Below are positions 5,699 to 6,169 of a stretch of 6,169 nucleotides of DNA, one piece after another. Origin of the DNA: Candidatus Faecivivens stercorigallinarum (lineage in GTDB: Bacteria > Bacillota > Clostridia > Oscillospirales > Ruminococcaceae); assembly GCA_018715465.1 (NCBI GenBank), contig DVLN01000073.1, positions 1 to 6,169 on the forward strand, in the 5' to 3' direction. Within the stretch, counting starts at the first letter, position 1, and each line of letters starts with the position of its first letter. Position numbers and translations under genes: made by a program. Below the pieces are notes generated by a model. It was given only the letters and a program-made list of their open reading frames with translations, did no database searches and was not told the origin of the DNA.

Positions 5699-6169
5699 AC
5701 ACCGTCGGTTCGCGCAGATCGCGCTGACCCATATGGTTGTATACCGGGCCGCGTTCTCCCGTCTCCGCCATCTTCAGCAGCCGGGCATATACCCGTCCGA
5801 TATCTTCTGTTGCACAGTCGCGTCCGCCCAGTCCGTAGACAACATCAATCATCATCGGACGCTTTTCCAGATCATAGCAGGCGCTTCTGACCTCATAAAA
5901 CAGCGGGCCGCCGTCCGCTGCGAAACCTTCCGACTTATCCATTACAGCGACCGCCTTGACATCTGCCAACGCCGCAGCCAGTTCCTCCGCCGGGAAGGGC
6001 CGGAAAACACGGACCTTGATCATACCGACCTTTTTGCCCTCGGCACGCAGTGCGTCGACTTCCGCCCGTGCGGTACCGGCAGTCGAGCCGATCACGACGA
6101 TTGCGACTTCGGCGTCTTCCATCTGATATTCTTCAAAAAAGCTGTATTTTCTGCCGGTCATCTTTTCAA
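5697..6169 (-). CDS. porA: Pyruvate:ferredoxin oxidoreductase, alpha subunit (C-terminal part, cut by window edge)
   Basis: The C-terminal region of the alpha subunit, partner of the adjacent beta subunit in the same enzyme. The frame stays open to the right edge, with E-K codons before the first visible methionine (6161), so that methionine is internal and about 157 residues of the protein are seen. Family marks are GRKYSFFEEY, VVIGSTAGTARAEVDALRAEGKKVG, the very typical VRVFRPFPAEEL, AVMDKSEGF, GGPLFYEVRSA and VYGLGGRD. The GLGGRD and FRPFP segments belong to the domain that packs near the active site in this family. The missing N-terminal part should hold the pyrimidine-binding domain. Gamma and delta subunit genes are expected further right. 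No defect is seen in the visible part. Confidence 0.92.
   Translation of the reverse strand, partial: EKMTGRKYSFFEEYQMEDAEVAIVVIGSTAGTARAEVDALRAEGKKVGMIKVRVFRPFPAEELAAALADVKAVAVMDKSEGFAADGGPLFYEVRSACYDLEKRPMMIDVVYGLGGRDCATEDIGRVYARLLKMAETGERGPVYNHMGQRDLREPTV

Noticed and set aside
6159..6161. ATG at 6161 as the start of a short separate gene
   Set aside because: The frame is open to the window edge and the protein is clearly the C-terminal part of the alpha subunit, so this methionine is internal.
1..6169. CRISPR arrays, tRNA or rRNA genes, insertion sequences, attachment sites
   Set aside because: No spaced direct repeats, cloverleaf-like sequence, transposase frame or terminal repeats were seen on either strand.

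Overview
The window most likely comes from an anaerobic, moderately GC-rich Bacillota (Clostridia, gut-type) chromosome. This is inferred from strong AGGAGG-type ribosome sites, a multi-subunit pyruvate:ferredoxin oxidoreductase, a short Clostridia-type conserved protein at the left edge, and short intergenic gaps. It holds six protein-coding genes. One is on the + strand at the left edge. The other five are on the - strand and read right to left. No tRNA, rRNA, CRISPR array, insertion sequence or phage gene was seen. No gene-free stretch exceeds about 140 bases.

Right end, 4747-6169 (- strand): the 3' part of porA (alpha subunit, cut by the window edge), then complete porB (beta, thiamine-diphosphate subunit) of pyruvate:ferredoxin oxidoreductase, closed by a GC-rich hairpin terminator (4688-4718). 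The order alpha then beta, with beta last, fits the common gamma-delta-alpha-beta layout, so the other subunits probably lie beyond the right edge.

Middle, 1784-4654 (- strand): a two-gene unit. It has a candidate promoter, a DmsA-type molybdopterin oxidoreductase catalytic subunit, and mobA, which overlaps its end by 14 bases. MobA adds GMP to molybdopterin, making the dinucleotide cofactor this enzyme class uses, so the pair looks like an enzyme with its own cofactor-finishing gene. The oxidoreductase has no Tat signal and no adjacent DmsB/DmsC partner, and it lacks the first of the four usual [4Fe-4S] cysteines.

Left, 1-1806: downstream of mobA is a near-consensus promoter (TTGACA, 17 bases, TAGAAT), then a 21-bp hairpin with a U-run, then a MATE efflux transporter. 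The hairpin can end the mobA transcript, but it also sits between the only good promoter and the MATE gene, so it may act as an attenuator. The MATE gene converges on a 76-residue conserved protein of unknown function, with a shared terminator between them.

Most of the window is ordinary. The items most worth a second look are the promoter-hairpin-MATE leader and the altered iron-sulfur motif of the oxidoreductase. I did not find evidence of a wholly new system.
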